A stretch of 64,000 bases of DNA from Acetobacter sacchari (GTDB taxonomy: Bacteria > Pseudomonadota > Alphaproteobacteria > Acetobacterales > Acetobacteraceae): NCBI RefSeq assembly GCF_017377715.1, contig NZ_JAFVMF010000001.1, positions 248,001 through 312,000 on the forward strand, written 5' to 3'. A model generated the notes under the pieces. That model was not told the origin of the DNA. It worked only from the letters and a program-made list of their open reading frames with translations, and did not search any database. Each line of letters starts with the position of its first letter. The first letter of the stretch is position 1. The translations under genes and the position numbers were made by a program. This document shows positions 51,139 through 60,571 of the stretch, piece by piece.

Positions 51139-52529
51139 GCCACGAGGCCTCCCGTTGGACCGATTACGCGGCCAAGCTGCTGCGGCGCGGAGACGCGCAT
51201 CCTGCCTTCCGCCGTCAGCATGTCCTGACGACGCAGCCACGCCTCGAATTCAGGCGCGGGCGGGCGATCGAAGGTGGAGCGAAGGGTCAGGATGTCGTGG
51301 TATGACAGGCTCTGATACCCCAGCATCACGTCGTCGGAGCCCGGAACAGCGATCAGGAAATTCACGCCCGCCACCGTCAGAAGCATCATCAGATCGTCCA
51401 TGTCGTCCTGATCAGCCATCGTGTGATTGGTGTAGCAGACGTCGCAACCCATCGGCACGCCAAGCAGCTTGGCGCAGAAATGATCTTCAAGCCCGGCGCG
51501 GATGACCTGTTTGCCGTCGTAGAGATATTCCGGGCCGATGAATCCGACGACGGTATTCACCAGCAGTGGACGGAATGCGCGGGCGACGGCGTAAGCGCGG
51601 GCTTCCATCGTCTGTTGGTCCACGCCGTGATGTGCGTTGGCGGATAGGGCTGCGCCTTGTCCGGTTTCGAAGTAGAGCGCGTTGTCGCCTACCGTTCCCC
51701 GCGCCAGCGAGCGCGCTGCGTCGTCCGCTTCGCGCAGGATGTCGAGCGTGACGCCGAAGCCCGTATTCGCGGCCTGTGATCCGGCGATCGACTGGAAGAT
51801 CAGATCGACCGGCGCGCCCCGTTCCATCAGCCTGATGGTGTTGGTGACATGCGTGAGCACGCAGCTTTGGATCGGCATGTCGTAGCGCTCCCGCACGCCG
51901 TCGATCATGTCGAGCAGAACTTTGATGTCCGGCAGGCTGTCGCTGGCGGGGTTGACGCCTATCACCGCGTCCCCGACGCCCATCAGCAGCCCGTCGAGCA
52001 TCGATACCGCGATGCCGCGCACGTCGTCCGTCGGATGATTGGGCTGTAACCGCGAGCCGAGCCGACCGCGCAGCCCCTGCGTATTGCGAAAGGCGGTTTT
52101 CACCTCGACCTTGCGAGCGACAGTGATCAGGTCCTGGTTGCGCATCAGCTTGCTGACTGCAGCCACCATCTCCGGTGTAAGGCCGGGCGCCAGCGCGGCG
52201 ATGGTCGGGCCGCCAACGTCGTAACCGAGGAGCCAGTCGCGAAAGGCGCCGACCGTCATATGTGCGACTGGCGTGAAGGCTGCGCGGTCGTGTGTGTCCA
52301 CGATCAACCGCGTCACGTCGTCGGTTTCGTACGGAACCAGCGGGTTTTCAAGAAAGTCGGTCAACGGAACATCCGCCAGTGCGTAACGCGCAGCGACCCG
52401 TTCCACATCGTCGGCTGCTGACAACCCGGCGAGTTGATCGCCGGAGCGCATCGGCGATGCACGGGCGAGCAGGCGCTTCAGGTCTGTGAACGCGTAGCTG
52501 GTTCCATCAAGTGCGGCGCGGTAGGTCAT
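51135..52529 (-). CDS. eutB: Ethanolamine ammonia-lyase large subunit
   Basis: Catalytic subunit: splits ethanolamine into acetaldehyde and ammonia using adenosylcobalamin. 464 residues in a TIM barrel with 'TRLIVDTHDRAAF', 'VGDAVIGVNPASDS', 'DLIFQSIAGSQAANTGFGV', 'FIGPEYLYDGKQVIRAGLEDHF' and 'GCDVCYTNHTMADQDDMDDL'. Operon eutB-eutC with ATGA overlap. The cobU/T/S genes 10 kb away supply a step of the cofactor pathway. Confidence 0.96.
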   Translation of the reverse strand: MTYRAALDGTSYAFTDLKRLLARASPMRSGDQLAGLSAADDVERVAARYALADVPLTDFLENPLVPYETDDVTRLIVDTHDRAAFTPVAHMTVGAFRDWLLGYDVGGPTIAALAPGLTPEMVAAVSKLMRNQDLITVARKVEVKTAFRNTQGLRGRLGSRLQPNHPTDDVRGIAVSMLDGLLMGVGDAVIGVNPASDSLPDIKVLLDMIDGVRERYDMPIQSCVLTHVTNTIRLMERGAPVDLIFQSIAGSQAANTGFGVTLDILREADDAARSLARGTVGDNALYFETGQGAALSANAHHGVDQQTMEARAYAVARAFRPLLVNTVVGFIGPEYLYDGKQVIRAGLEDHFCAKLLGVPMGCDVCYTNHTMADQDDMDDLMMLLTVAGVNFLIAVPGSDDVMLGYQSLSYHDILTLRSTFDRPPAPEFEAWLRRQDMLTAEGRMRVSAPQQLGRVIGPTGGLVA

Positions 52530-52706
52530 GGCCGTATTTCGTCCGGGCGCTGGGGCTAATCGCGATTGTTACGGACACGACGTTATCACGCTGTGCCGAT
52601 TCTGCGACCCGCGATGTCACGCAGTTGCGACTTCAGGCTCGACTGGCGCCTCCGCCTCCAGTACAGCAGGCGCAACGGATACATAGCAGAGCGTAAGGGA
52701 CGGCCC

Positions 52707-53264
52707 ATGGCAGGCAGCGTCAACAAGGTGATTCTGGTCGGCAATCTGGGCAAGGACCCGGAGACCCGCACCAGCCAGAATGGCATGAAGATCGTGTCGT
52801 TGTCGGTCGCGACCAGCGAGACGTGGAACGACCGCGCCTCCGGCGAGCGCCGCGAGCGTACGGAATGGCACCGCGTTGTGGTCTTCAACGAGCGTCTGGC
52901 CGACGTCGCCGAGCGGTTCCTGAAGAAGGGCCGCAAGGTCTATCTGGAAGGCACGCTGCAAACCCGTAAATGGACTGATCAGTCAGGGCAGGAGCGCTAC
53001 ACGACCGAGGTCGTGCTGGATCGCTTCCGTGGAGAACTGGTGCTGCTTGACGGTCGCGGCTCGGGCGACGGTGATGGCGACGAGGGCGGTTACGGCGGCG
53101 GTAGCGGCGGAGGCGGTGGATATGGCGGCGGCGGAAGCCGCAGCCCTGCCGCGCCGCGCCAGATCGGCGCTCCTGGCGGCGGTGGATCACGCGGCGGCGG
53201 CGCTCCTTCCAGCGGTGGATGGGACGCGCCGGGCGGCGATCTGGACGACGAAATTCCGTTCTGA
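52707..53264 (+). CDS. ssb: Single-stranded DNA-binding protein
   Basis: Homotetrameric ssDNA-binding protein of replication and repair. 185 residues: OB fold ('[17 protein letters not shown]', '[36 protein letters not shown]'), a long Gly/Ser-rich linker (about residues 115-175) and the acidic tip 'DLDDEIPF' that binds partner proteins. The ATG at 52707 opens the conserved N-terminus; the longer frame is not conserved. Confidence 0.96.
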   Translation: MAGSVNKVILVGNLGKDPETRTSQNGMKIVSLSVATSETWNDRASGERRERTEWHRVVVFNERLADVAERFLKKGRKVYLEGTLQTRKWTDQSGQERYTTEVVLDRFRGELVLLDGRGSGDGDGDEGGYGGGSGGGGGYGGGGSRSPAAPRQIGAPGGGGSRGGGAPSSGGWDAPGGDLDDEIPF

Positions 53265-53299
53265 GGAGCGGCGGCCGAAAATATTGTTGGGGTGTTTCG

Positions 53300-53327
53300 G
53301 GGGCTGCGGAAACGCGGCCCCTTTTTT
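53300..53327 (+). terminator. Intrinsic terminator after ssb
   Basis: GGGGCTGCG-GAAA-CGCGGCCCC with one wobble pair, followed by six Ts. Confidence 0.9.
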
Positions 53328-53652
53328 ATGCAGTTATGAGCCGCCGTAATCTGGACGGGCGGTATTTTTTAACTGAGGTGATAATCCAAGAATTGGAAAA
53401 ATTATTTTAGCAAAGGCCTTTGTCGATTTTTGTGGCTTTTTCTGAGTGATCCTGAGGAGGAGGTTCGTCGCCATCGCTGCTTTTTACGAACGCAGGAAAA
53501 AGTAGGGCGAGTTCATGAGATTAGGAAAAGAGGTGAAAGGAAACAGGAAAGATCTTTTGATAAAAATAAAAAAGGTTATATGCGCGGAATCGCGCTGTGA
53601 TGATCAGTTTACCTCAGGAAAGCAACAACTCTCAGATTCTTTCGTGCTTTCC
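53328..53652. other. AT-rich intergenic stretch
   Basis: Purine- and AT-rich DNA unlike its surroundings. A 53-codon frame at 53515-53676 begins 'MRLGKEVKGNRKDLLIKIKK' but overlaps the end of the HxlR gene and has no recognised family; I do not call it. Confidence 0.4.
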
Positions 53653-54036
53653 TCAGCGCACGGCCGGTTGATCTGATGCATTCACCATAAGCCCCTGATC
53701 GTCGTTTCCAGATTCTCCTCTAATGGTGTCGCGATGGGAGAGTCCCCATTCAGCCATAGACTGCATGACGGGTCGCAGCGTTTCCCCCAGATTGGTGAGT
53801 CTGTATTCCGTCTTTGGAGGGATCACGGGATATGCCAGGCGTGACAGTAACCCCCACTCCTCCAGCTCACGCAGTTCTTTTGTCAAAATGCGATCACTGA
53901 TCGGCGGGCATGCTCTTCGTATTTCCGAGAACCGTAGTGGTTGGCTGCGTATGAGTGACCATACGATACGAGCTTTCCATCGTCCGCCTAATATTTTCGA
54001 CGTAAACGCGACAGGGCATGGGGTCGTGAGTTGCAT
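53653..54036 (-). CDS. HxlR-family regulator
   Basis: 127 residues with the HxlR winged helix ('SKILGGRWKARIVWSLIRSQPLRFSEIRRACPPISDRILTKELRELEEWGLL', 'TEYRLTNLGETLRPVMQSM'). Cys7 near the N-terminus sits where redox-sensing HxlR proteins such as YodB and HypR have their reactive cysteine. Divergent from a quinone-oxidoreductase-like gene with 104 bases between the starts, so it probably controls it, perhaps in response to quinones or electrophiles (inference). Confidence 0.88.
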   Translation of the reverse strand: MQLTTPCPVAFTSKILGGRWKARIVWSLIRSQPLRFSEIRRACPPISDRILTKELRELEEWGLLSRLAYPVIPPKTEYRLTNLGETLRPVMQSMAEWGLSHRDTIRGESGNDDQGLMVNASDQPAVR

Positions 54037-54140
54037 GGTTCCGACACTAACAAATATATCCGCACTTGTGTAAAATTGGCGTTCATACTTCGTTGTCCCG
54101 GAAGACGATTTTCATAGAATCAACCGAAGGAGATGCGAGG

Positions 54141-55142
54141 ATGAAGGCGATTTGCGTAACGAAAACCCGGCAGCTTGAGGTGCGCGAGGTCCCATCGCCA
54201 GCGTCGCCTCCTGACGGCCATATTCTGGTGGACATTGCTGCTGCCGCTATCAATCATGGTGATAAAACTTTCCTCTCAAGGCCGACGATCGCCGCAGGTT
54301 TGAAGACCAGTCTCAATGAAATCTGGGGAGCTTCCGCTTCAGGAAGGGTGCGCGAAATCGGCAACGGCGTGCCAGCGGAGTTCGTGGGAAAAAACGTGGC
54401 GCTCTATCGGTCGCTGACGTCAAGCCCGCACATCGTCGGGTTATGGTCTGAGCAAGCTGTCGTGCCCTGCACCAGCGCCATCATTCTTCCCGATTCCGTC
54501 GTGGTCGAGGATTATTCCGGGTCTTTGGTCAATGCGATAACAGGATACGCGTATTTGGAGGAGGTTCTGTCAGAGGGGTGCGGAGGCATTATCGTAACGG
54601 CAGGAGCGTCTGCGACGGGCCTGGCGATCGCGGCGATCGCTCGCAGAAAGCAGATTCCGGTGCTGGCTCTTGTGCGCTCTGAGCAGGCTGGCGAAATCCT
54701 GCGCAGATCAGGCGCAGAACATGTTCTCTGTACAAACGCGGATGATTTTGAGCGTCATTTTTCGTCACTTGCTGGTCAGCTCGGCGCGACGGCTGTCTTC
54801 GACGGAGTTGGGGGCGAGTTGATAAATCGGATCGCTCCTCTGTTGCCGTCAGGATCTACGGTGTCGTTTTATGGCTTCCTTGGCGGAGCAAGTCCTATCT
54901 CCATTCCGTCTGTGCTCTTTGTAACAAAGACGCTGGAAATGAAAGGGTTTAGCAATTTCAACAGCGTCACGGTCAAAGATGCAGGCGCGCTTCGTGGCGC
55001 ACTGGCGTATCTCGAAGGCATCATCATTGATCCGCTGTTCAGGACGCAATGTGGCGAGAGATTCAGCTTTGATGAGATTGAGGACGCCATGGCTTATGAA
55101 ACAAGGCATGGCGCACGAGCAGTTCTCGTCCCGAAATTATGA
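54141..55142 (+). CDS. Zinc-less MDR-family NADPH:quinone oxidoreductase-like enzyme
   Basis: 333 residues of the medium-chain dehydrogenase/reductase family without the zinc-binding cysteines: N-terminal GroES-like domain ('HILVDIAAAAINHGDKTFLS') and a Rossmann domain with 'GGIIVTAGASATGLAIAAIARRK' and 'TAVFDGVGGELINRIAPLL'. The ATG follows GAAGGAG. Likely reduces quinones or enones with NADPH. Divergent HxlR gene suggests induction by its substrates. Confidence 0.87.
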   Translation: MKAICVTKTRQLEVREVPSPASPPDGHILVDIAAAAINHGDKTFLSRPTIAAGLKTSLNEIWGASASGRVREIGNGVPAEFVGKNVALYRSLTSSPHIVGLWSEQAVVPCTSAIILPDSVVVEDYSGSLVNAITGYAYLEEVLSEGCGGIIVTAGASATGLAIAAIARRKQIPVLALVRSEQAGEILRRSGAEHVLCTNADDFERHFSSLAGQLGATAVFDGVGGELINRIAPLLPSGSTVSFYGFLGGASPISIPSVLFVTKTLEMKGFSNFNSVTVKDAGALRGALAYLEGIIIDPLFRTQCGERFSFDEIEDAMAYETRHGARAVLVPKL

Positions 55143-55252
55143 TACGTGAGCGACAGGAAGTTAGAGACGCCACGATGAGAATATAGCAGGCGTGCAGTCT
55201 GGACCCAGATAAGCGGTTGCGCGTCGCGTCCATGACGCGCTTGGGAAACATT

Positions 55253-56626
55253 TCACCCCGCAGCGAGGCTCCGTTTCAACCTCGCGATGGCGCCGGACAG
55301 GCCGCGCACCGTCAGCACGCGACCCGTTTCGTCATGGTCTTCCGACAGAACCCGCGCGCTTTCGTAAATCTCGCCGATCAGGTTTTGCTTTGCGTATGGC
55401 AGCGTGAGCACGTCGTCCACCATTCCGGCTTCGAAGAACGCGATAATGGTTTCGCGCAGATCGCTGACGTTTTCGGGGTTGTGGGCGGAGAGCGTGATTG
55501 CGTCGGGATGTTTCTCCATCAGAGCGGCGCGTCTTTCGGCGTCCACGCGATCCATCTTGTTCAGAACGAGCCGGGATGGGACAGCATCTGCGCCGATTTC
55601 ATGCAAGACGCTGCGGCTGACCTCAAGTTGCGCTTCGTAGGTGGGGTCGGAAGCGTCGACCACGAACAGCAGCAATGACGCCTCCAGCGCTTCGGACAGG
55701 GTGGAGCGGAACGAGGCCACCAGATCGTGGGGTAACTGCTTGATGAAGCCGACTGTGTCGGAGACGAGCACGCGCGGTCGTGTTTCGGGCTGAAGAATGC
55801 GAACTGTCGTGTCCAGGGTTGCGAACAGCTTGTCCTGTACGAGAACTTCGCTTCCGGTCAGGGCGCGCATCAAAGACGATTTGCCTGCGTTGGTGTAGCC
55901 GACCAGAGCGACGCGTAATTGATCCCGGCGGGTGGACCTGCGGTGATCGCTGTCTCGCTGCACGGCTTCCAGTTGGGTTTTTATCTCCGCCAGTCGGTCG
56001 CGAATCTTGCGGCGATCCAGCGACAGGTCGCTTTCGCCCGCGCCGCGTCCCTGTTGCCGCCCGCCGCCGCTAGCGGATTCACGCAGACGTGGCGCGACAT
56101 ATTTCAGGCGCGCCATCTCCACTTGCAGCTTCGCTTCGCGGGTGTTGGCGTGGCGATGAAAGATTTCGACGATGACGCCGGTGCGGTCCAGCACCTGCGC
56201 GCCCGTGGCGCGTTCGAGGTTGCGGATCTGGCTGGGCGACAGTTCGTGATCGACGATGACGAATTCGGGTTTGCGGGTGGCGTCCGCAGAGGTTTCGGCC
56301 GGCTCATCCGGTTCGTCGGCCTCCTCGGCCTTTTCGAACCGGCGTCGGGCCTTGGTCATCGGGGCCGTCGCCATGGACGTCACGACGCCGCTGCCTCCGG
56401 TTATCGCCGCCAGCTCCTCCAGTTTCCCCGCGCCCAGCAAAAGTGCGGCGCCCGTGCCCTCCCGTTTTTGCGACACCGAGCCGACGACCTGATAGCCCAG
56501 CGTTTTCACCAGCCTTCCCAGTTCTTCGAGGCTGGCTTCATGCGCGATGTCGTCCACATCGGGCGTCTGGATGCCGACAAGCACGGCGAGCGGAATTGGG
56601 GAGGCAGTTTCCATAATGCCCGCCAT
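55253..56626 (-). CDS. hflX: GTPase HflX
   Basis: Ribosome-splitting GTPase active under stress. 457 residues: N-terminal HflX domain ('LGAGKLEELAAI', 'ELSPSQIRNLERATGAQVLDRTGVIVEIFHRHANTREAKLQVEMARLKYVAPRL'), glycine-rich loop and coiled coil, then G1 'GYTNAGKSS', G3 'DTVGF' and G4 'NKMD'. A Glu/Asp/Pro-rich insert ('EEADEPDEPAE') lies in the N-terminal domain. Met5 (56614) is an alternative start. hfq, a frequent neighbour, is not present. Confidence 0.95.
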   Translation of the reverse strand: MAGIMETASPIPLAVLVGIQTPDVDDIAHEASLEELGRLVKTLGYQVVGSVSQKREGTGAALLLGAGKLEELAAITGGSGVVTSMATAPMTKARRRFEKAEEADEPDEPAETSADATRKPEFVIVDHELSPSQIRNLERATGAQVLDRTGVIVEIFHRHANTREAKLQVEMARLKYVAPRLRESASGGGRQQGRGAGESDLSLDRRKIRDRLAEIKTQLEAVQRDSDHRRSTRRDQLRVALVGYTNAGKSSLMRALTGSEVLVQDKLFATLDTTVRILQPETRPRVLVSDTVGFIKQLPHDLVASFRSTLSEALEASLLLFVVDASDPTYEAQLEVSRSVLHEIGADAVPSRLVLNKMDRVDAERRAALMEKHPDAITLSAHNPENVSDLRETIIAFFEAGMVDDVLTLPYAKQNLIGEIYESARVLSEDHDETGRVLTVRGLSGAIARLKRSLAAG

Positions 56627-56931
56627 AGCACGGAAATGTTCGGGTCCGTAGGGCGCCGAATGGAGGCGAGCGACCGTTCCCCGCTGAAACGGCTACGGCG
56701 ATTGGTGCGCGGTTGCGGCAGGAAAGAACTGCACTGCGGAGGCGTGCACGAGGCGGCTCCGTCAGGAGACGGGCGAACACCTGCGTAAGAGCACGTCACA
56801 TCGGCGTCGGGGACGCAACTGACCACTTGGCTGCGTCATGCCCCGGGGTGGCGAGCGGCGTCAGTTATAACGGTATCGAGTGCAGTTCGACGCGGGCGGG
56901 GAGACTGCAGATGAAAGCTGACGACCTGCTA
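56627..56931. other. Intergenic stretch, no gene seen
   Basis: About 305 bases between the hflX start and the stop of the next leftward gene; carries the hflX promoter, otherwise nothing recognised. Confidence 0.4.
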
Positions 56932-57552
56932 TTACGGCTCGCCGGCGGCGCCCCATGCGCCCGGCGCGTTGCGGCCGTTGCCCGGCTGTCCGCCGTAGGT
57001 CGTGTAGGTAAAGGCGCCGTTATAAGGCGGCACGACGGGCGCGGTCACGTGCAGGGTGTATCCTCCCATCGTTGCGAGCGGCGTCGAGCTGCGGTCGTCG
57101 CGCGGCGTCTGCTGGGCGTCAACCGGCGCCAGACCGGGGCCTCTATGCGCCGTGATCTGTGGAGAATGCGCCTCCAGCACAACGTCCATGTCCTGAACAG
57201 GCACGTAACCATCGGGCGGAGGAGGGGCCTGCTCTTGCGATTCAAGAGACTGAGGCATGGGATGGTCGGACGTCGCCGCGTCGGCGGTCGTCTGGGCGGA
57301 GCGACTGTGTTGCGCCCCGCGCGTCCGGACGTGCTTCGCTGCGCTTCGCGCGGGAGCCTGTGTGAGCGACGAGTCGGAAGTCTGCATCGCGTCGTCGGGC
57401 GCGGCGAGCGCGTTTGTCGAGGACAGGACGGTCGAGGCGCTGAGCGCAAGCAGGACGGCGAAAGTCTGCGGGCCCATGCGGCGCGTTACAGCGCCGGATT
57501 CGCCGGGAACGTTCGTTGTTCTCGCGGTCAAGCCAAGTATGTGGCGAATCAT
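56932..57552 (-). CDS. Exported proline/alanine-rich protein of unknown function
   Basis: 206 residues. GGGAGG eight bases before the ATG supports the 57552 start; a long basic N-region precedes a hydrophobic export segment ('TFAVLLALSASTVLSSTNALA', cleavage near residue 51). The mature part is low in complexity, rich in Pro, Ala, Ser and Gln, ending in a Gly/Tyr/Pro segment ('PYNGAFTYTTYGGQPG'). Probably periplasmic or surface-exposed and largely disordered. Family unknown. Confidence 0.62.
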   Translation of the reverse strand: MIRHILGLTARTTNVPGESGAVTRRMGPQTFAVLLALSASTVLSSTNALAAPDDAMQTSDSSLTQAPARSAAKHVRTRGAQHSRSAQTTADAATSDHPMPQSLESQEQAPPPPDGYVPVQDMDVVLEAHSPQITAHRGPGLAPVDAQQTPRDDRSSTPLATMGGYTLHVTAPVVPPYNGAFTYTTYGGQPGNGRNAPGAWGAAGEP

Positions 57553-57877
57553 GATGAGCCTCCCTCAAGCGTTGCCGGTTTCTACTGGATCGCGGGCGAC
57601 GCGCCAGCCCGCCCTGAGCGTCGCCGTGTAAGCCCGGCATGGTCGACACGTAGCCTGAACTCCCGATCCGTCTTCGCGCAGGGCGAGGTGGATGGGCGAC
57701 GTTTCGAGCCAGCGAACAGGGTTCCACCGTGCGCCTTTAACGTTGGTTTCGCAACGCTTGCGGTCAAGGGGCGTTTCCGCAACCCTGAGCGGGGTCTGCG
57801 CGCTATAATCCACTCTGGATAAACAACTCCGAATCATCGATTCTGGCGCGCGACATAGTGAGACAGGACGGACTTAC
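57553..57877. other. Divergent intergenic region
   Basis: 325 bases between the exported protein and the EcsC-like gene; must hold both promoters. No gene or clear operator seen. Confidence 0.4.
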
Positions 57878-58735
57878 ATGAATCTCAGCACGGGAAGCGA
57901 CCTCGCTCCGCTGGCCCTTACGGGCAATCAGATCGCGGAGCTTGAACGGGCGCTCGATCAGGTGGAGTCAGGACGGGGCGTTCTGGTTCGTCTCGCCGAT
58001 TTGATGGGCGGCGCCGTCGGCCACGCCACACGGCTTGGTCTGCGTGGGTTGGGCATGGCCCCGAACATGCAAGAAAAGCTGCGCGGGATCGCGGAAACCG
58101 CGATTGCCCGCGCCTTCGATATGGCGATCCTCGGACTTGGCGGCCCGGCCGAGACAACGCCCCGGACAGGCGAGGGGGAAAGTCTGGCGCCGTCGTCCGG
58201 CCGTTCCATGCGCGGGACGGCGGTGCAGGCGGCTGTCGCGGTGTCGGGCGCTGTTGGCGGCTTCGCCGGAATCGCTGGGCTCGCTCCGGATATCGGGTTC
58301 ACCACCCTGACGATCATGCGTGAGATTGCGCGCATTGCGCGCGAGGAAGGAGAGGACTTGTCTGATCCCGACGCGCGTCGGGCGTGTCTGGAGGTGTTCG
58401 CGCTCAAGGCGTTCCCGAATGCTGGCGAAGGGCGGGAGAGCGAGCTTGGCTATTTCTCCGCACGGACGGTGTTGCGTGGACGCCCCGTGGTGATGCTGAT
58501 CGCCGAGGTCGCGTCGCATTACGGCCTTGCGATCGGGCAGAAGATTTCGATGCAGTTGATGCCTGTGGCGGGCGCGTTATGTGGCGCGTCGTTGAACGCG
58601 GCGTTCCTGGCGCATTACAGGGCGCTTGCACGGGCGCATTTCACGATACGGCGGCTTGAGCGCGAGCACGGGCCAACGGTTCGTGAAACGGCCCTCGCGT
58701 TGCGCGATCAGGCGTTCAGCCGCGCGGGCGGCTGA
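57878..58735 (+). CDS. EcsC family protein
   Basis: 285 residues. The middle section 'AAVAVSGAVGGFAGIAGLAPDIGFTTLTIMREIARIAREEG' and the C-terminal 'MQLMPVAGALCGASLNAAFLAHYRALARAHFTIRRLERE' are typical EcsC-domain blocks, named after a protein encoded beside the B. subtilis Ecs transporter. Two glycine-rich hydrophobic segments suggest membrane association. Function in proteobacteria unknown. AGGACGGA precedes the ATG. Confidence 0.87.
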   Translation: MNLSTGSDLAPLALTGNQIAELERALDQVESGRGVLVRLADLMGGAVGHATRLGLRGLGMAPNMQEKLRGIAETAIARAFDMAILGLGGPAETTPRTGEGESLAPSSGRSMRGTAVQAAVAVSGAVGGFAGIAGLAPDIGFTTLTIMREIARIAREEGEDLSDPDARRACLEVFALKAFPNAGEGRESELGYFSARTVLRGRPVVMLIAEVASHYGLAIGQKISMQLMPVAGALCGASLNAAFLAHYRALARAHFTIRRLEREHGPTVRETALALRDQAFSRAGG

Positions 58736-58923
58736 AATCCTTTGTGCCGGGCGGATTCCTGAATGTCCGTTGACGGTGCGTTCATGCGCGCGGTCAACCG
58801 GCTGCGCGGGCAAGGTTCGGAGGCTGCGTACGCATCATCGCGCGGAACATCGGCGTGCGAGACGTTTCGCGTGAAACATCGTTTCGAGGTGGCGTTTGAA
58901 ATCAGTCCCGGCGTTTGCGTTGG

Positions 58924-59079
58924 TCAGGCGCGTTCGCGTAGCGTGAACACGGCCGCCGGTATTCCCAGAATCATGTAAACGACGCAGGCGACGTCCGCAG
59001 CGTTCGCGTAGTGCGGCGCGACAAGGCCGACCACGCGACTCCCGACGATACCGATTAGGCAGACGATAAGCATATGCAT
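58924..59079 (-). CDS. Small hydrophobic membrane peptide
   Basis: 51 residues. Two hydrophobic stretches ('MLIVCLIGIVGSRVVGLVA' and 'VACVVYMILGIPAAVFTL') separated by a short polar turn, ending in 'RERA'. The pattern fits a two-helix membrane miniprotein, but no ribosome site is strong and no family is recognised. Confidence 0.45.
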   Translation of the reverse strand: MHMLIVCLIGIVGSRVVGLVAPHYANAADVACVVYMILGIPAAVFTLRERA

Positions 59080-59134
59080 TGCGTGGTCTTCTTTCGTCTC
59101 AAACGCCGGTCGGGTTCACCGGGCGCGAGTGCGA

Positions 59135-59166
59135 CGGCATAAATCCAACCTGTCGGATTTATGCCG
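59135..59166. repeat. 12-bp perfect inverted repeat
   Basis: CGGCATAAATCC and GGATTTATGCCG with an eight-base loop, between the dehydrogenase stop and the small membrane ORF. No T-run on either side; may be a stem at the dehydrogenase mRNA end or a palindromic operator. Confidence 0.5.
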
Positions 59167-59195
59167 CCACGTCAGGAATATGGAAATACCTGAGA

Positions 59196-60164
59196 TCAGA
59201 CGGGGGAGGGCAGGGGCGCGTCGGCGACCGCCGCCACGACGTTGTCGAGCGCGAGCATGCCCATCGCCGTTCGCGTCTCGACGGTCGCGCTCCCCACATG
59301 AGGGGTCATGTACACGTTCGGGGCCGCGAGCAGCCGAGGGTCGGGGTTTGGCTCGTTGCGGCACACGTCCAGACCGGCGGCAGCGACTTGCCCTGAGGCA
59401 AGGGCGGCCAGCAAAGCGTCCTCGTCGACAAGGCGTCCGCGCGCCGCATTGACGAAGATTGCCCCACGGGGAAGAAGCGCCAGCGTTTCGGCGTTGATAA
59501 GGGAGTCGGATTCAGGGCCGCCCGGCAGGTGCAGACTTAGAATCTGCGTCTTCGGCAGCATCTCTCGCAAATCGGCGACCCATGTGGCGCCGTGCTCCAG
59601 CTCCGGGGCAAGGCGACGGCGGTTGTTGTAGAGCACGGTCATGCCGAAACCCTGCGCACGGCGAGCGACGGCCTGTCCGATCCGTCCCATGCCGATAATG
59701 CCCAGCGTCTTGCCTGACACGCGCTGGCCGAGCAGTTCGTCCATGGCGAGTGTCCGGCCCCAACCGCCGCGCATCACGGCGGCATACTCGCTCGCGCGCC
59801 GGGCGGCGGCGAGCATGAGAAAGAGCGCGAGGTCTGCGTTGCACTCAGTCAGCACGTCGGGCGTGTTCGTCAGGGCGATTCCCCGCGCGTGAATGGCGTC
59901 TACGTCGAGGTGATCGAGACCGACGCTGACCGTGGCGATCAGCTTTACGTCGGGTGGCATACGATCGAGGACGTCTTTCGTGATCGGCGTGTGGTGCGTG
60001 ACCAGCAAGGCGACGGCTTTTCTCTCCCGCGCGGCTTCCAGCAGCGCATCGGTGGACAACGGCGCGTCTGGCGGCGGCGGGGCGTCGAATTCGGCGGCGA
60101 TGCGGGCCTCGACCGCATCCGGAAGGCGAAGGCTGCGGACGATGCTGGGGCGGCTTGCGGACAT
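59196..60164 (-). CDS. D-isomer 2-hydroxyacid dehydrogenase (glyoxylate/hydroxypyruvate reductase type)
   Basis: NAD(P)-dependent oxidoreductase of 322 residues. Rossmann motif 'LGIIGMGRIGQAVARRA', catalytic Arg in 'NAARGRLVDEDALLAAL', Glu in 'RNEPNPDPRL' and His in 'MTPHVGSATVETRTAMG' are all present. Resembles glyoxylate and 2-ketogluconate reductases, a common activity in acetic acid bacteria, but substrate cannot be assigned. GGAGA precedes the ATG. Confidence 0.92.
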   Translation of the reverse strand: MSASRPSIVRSLRLPDAVEARIAAEFDAPPPPDAPLSTDALLEAARERKAVALLVTHHTPITKDVLDRMPPDVKLIATVSVGLDHLDVDAIHARGIALTNTPDVLTECNADLALFLMLAAARRASEYAAVMRGGWGRTLAMDELLGQRVSGKTLGIIGMGRIGQAVARRAQGFGMTVLYNNRRRLAPELEHGATWVADLREMLPKTQILSLHLPGGPESDSLINAETLALLPRGAIFVNAARGRLVDEDALLAALASGQVAAAGLDVCRNEPNPDPRLLAAPNVYMTPHVGSATVETRTAMGMLALDNVVAAVADAPLPSPV

Positions 60165-60571
60165 GACTGTCTCCGGTCTCGGGATATGCGGGGGCGGAAC
60201 CCGACGGCGCTTTGCTACCCTATGTAGGGTTCTTCCGTCGCCTCAACACAGCGTAAGCAGGAGTTCGCTGTTTCGTGGTCGTCGGGAAGGCTGCGAGCCG
60301 GCGGGAGGCTGGGATTGCGGTCGGTGTCTCCGGCAATGCGCCGGAATCGTTCGTCGTTCCGATGGAAACGCTTCAGAGGGCGATAACGCTGGATAAAATA
60401 TTCACTGAAGGCATTTCCCTTTAACCGATGTTTCGTGAAAATACTTTGGAGCGGATCGGGCTTCCCGCTGGTCGGAGATGTGCGGCTGCTGGGCTGCCTG
60501 CGAACCGAAAGGTCGAAACCGGACCCGGGTATTGACGCAATCGGATGCGCCCTTCGGAGGTGAGAGACGCG
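60165..60571. other. Intergenic region upstream of aat
   Basis: About 400 bases without a supported gene. GGAGGTGAG at its right end is the ribosome site of aat. Confidence 0.45.
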
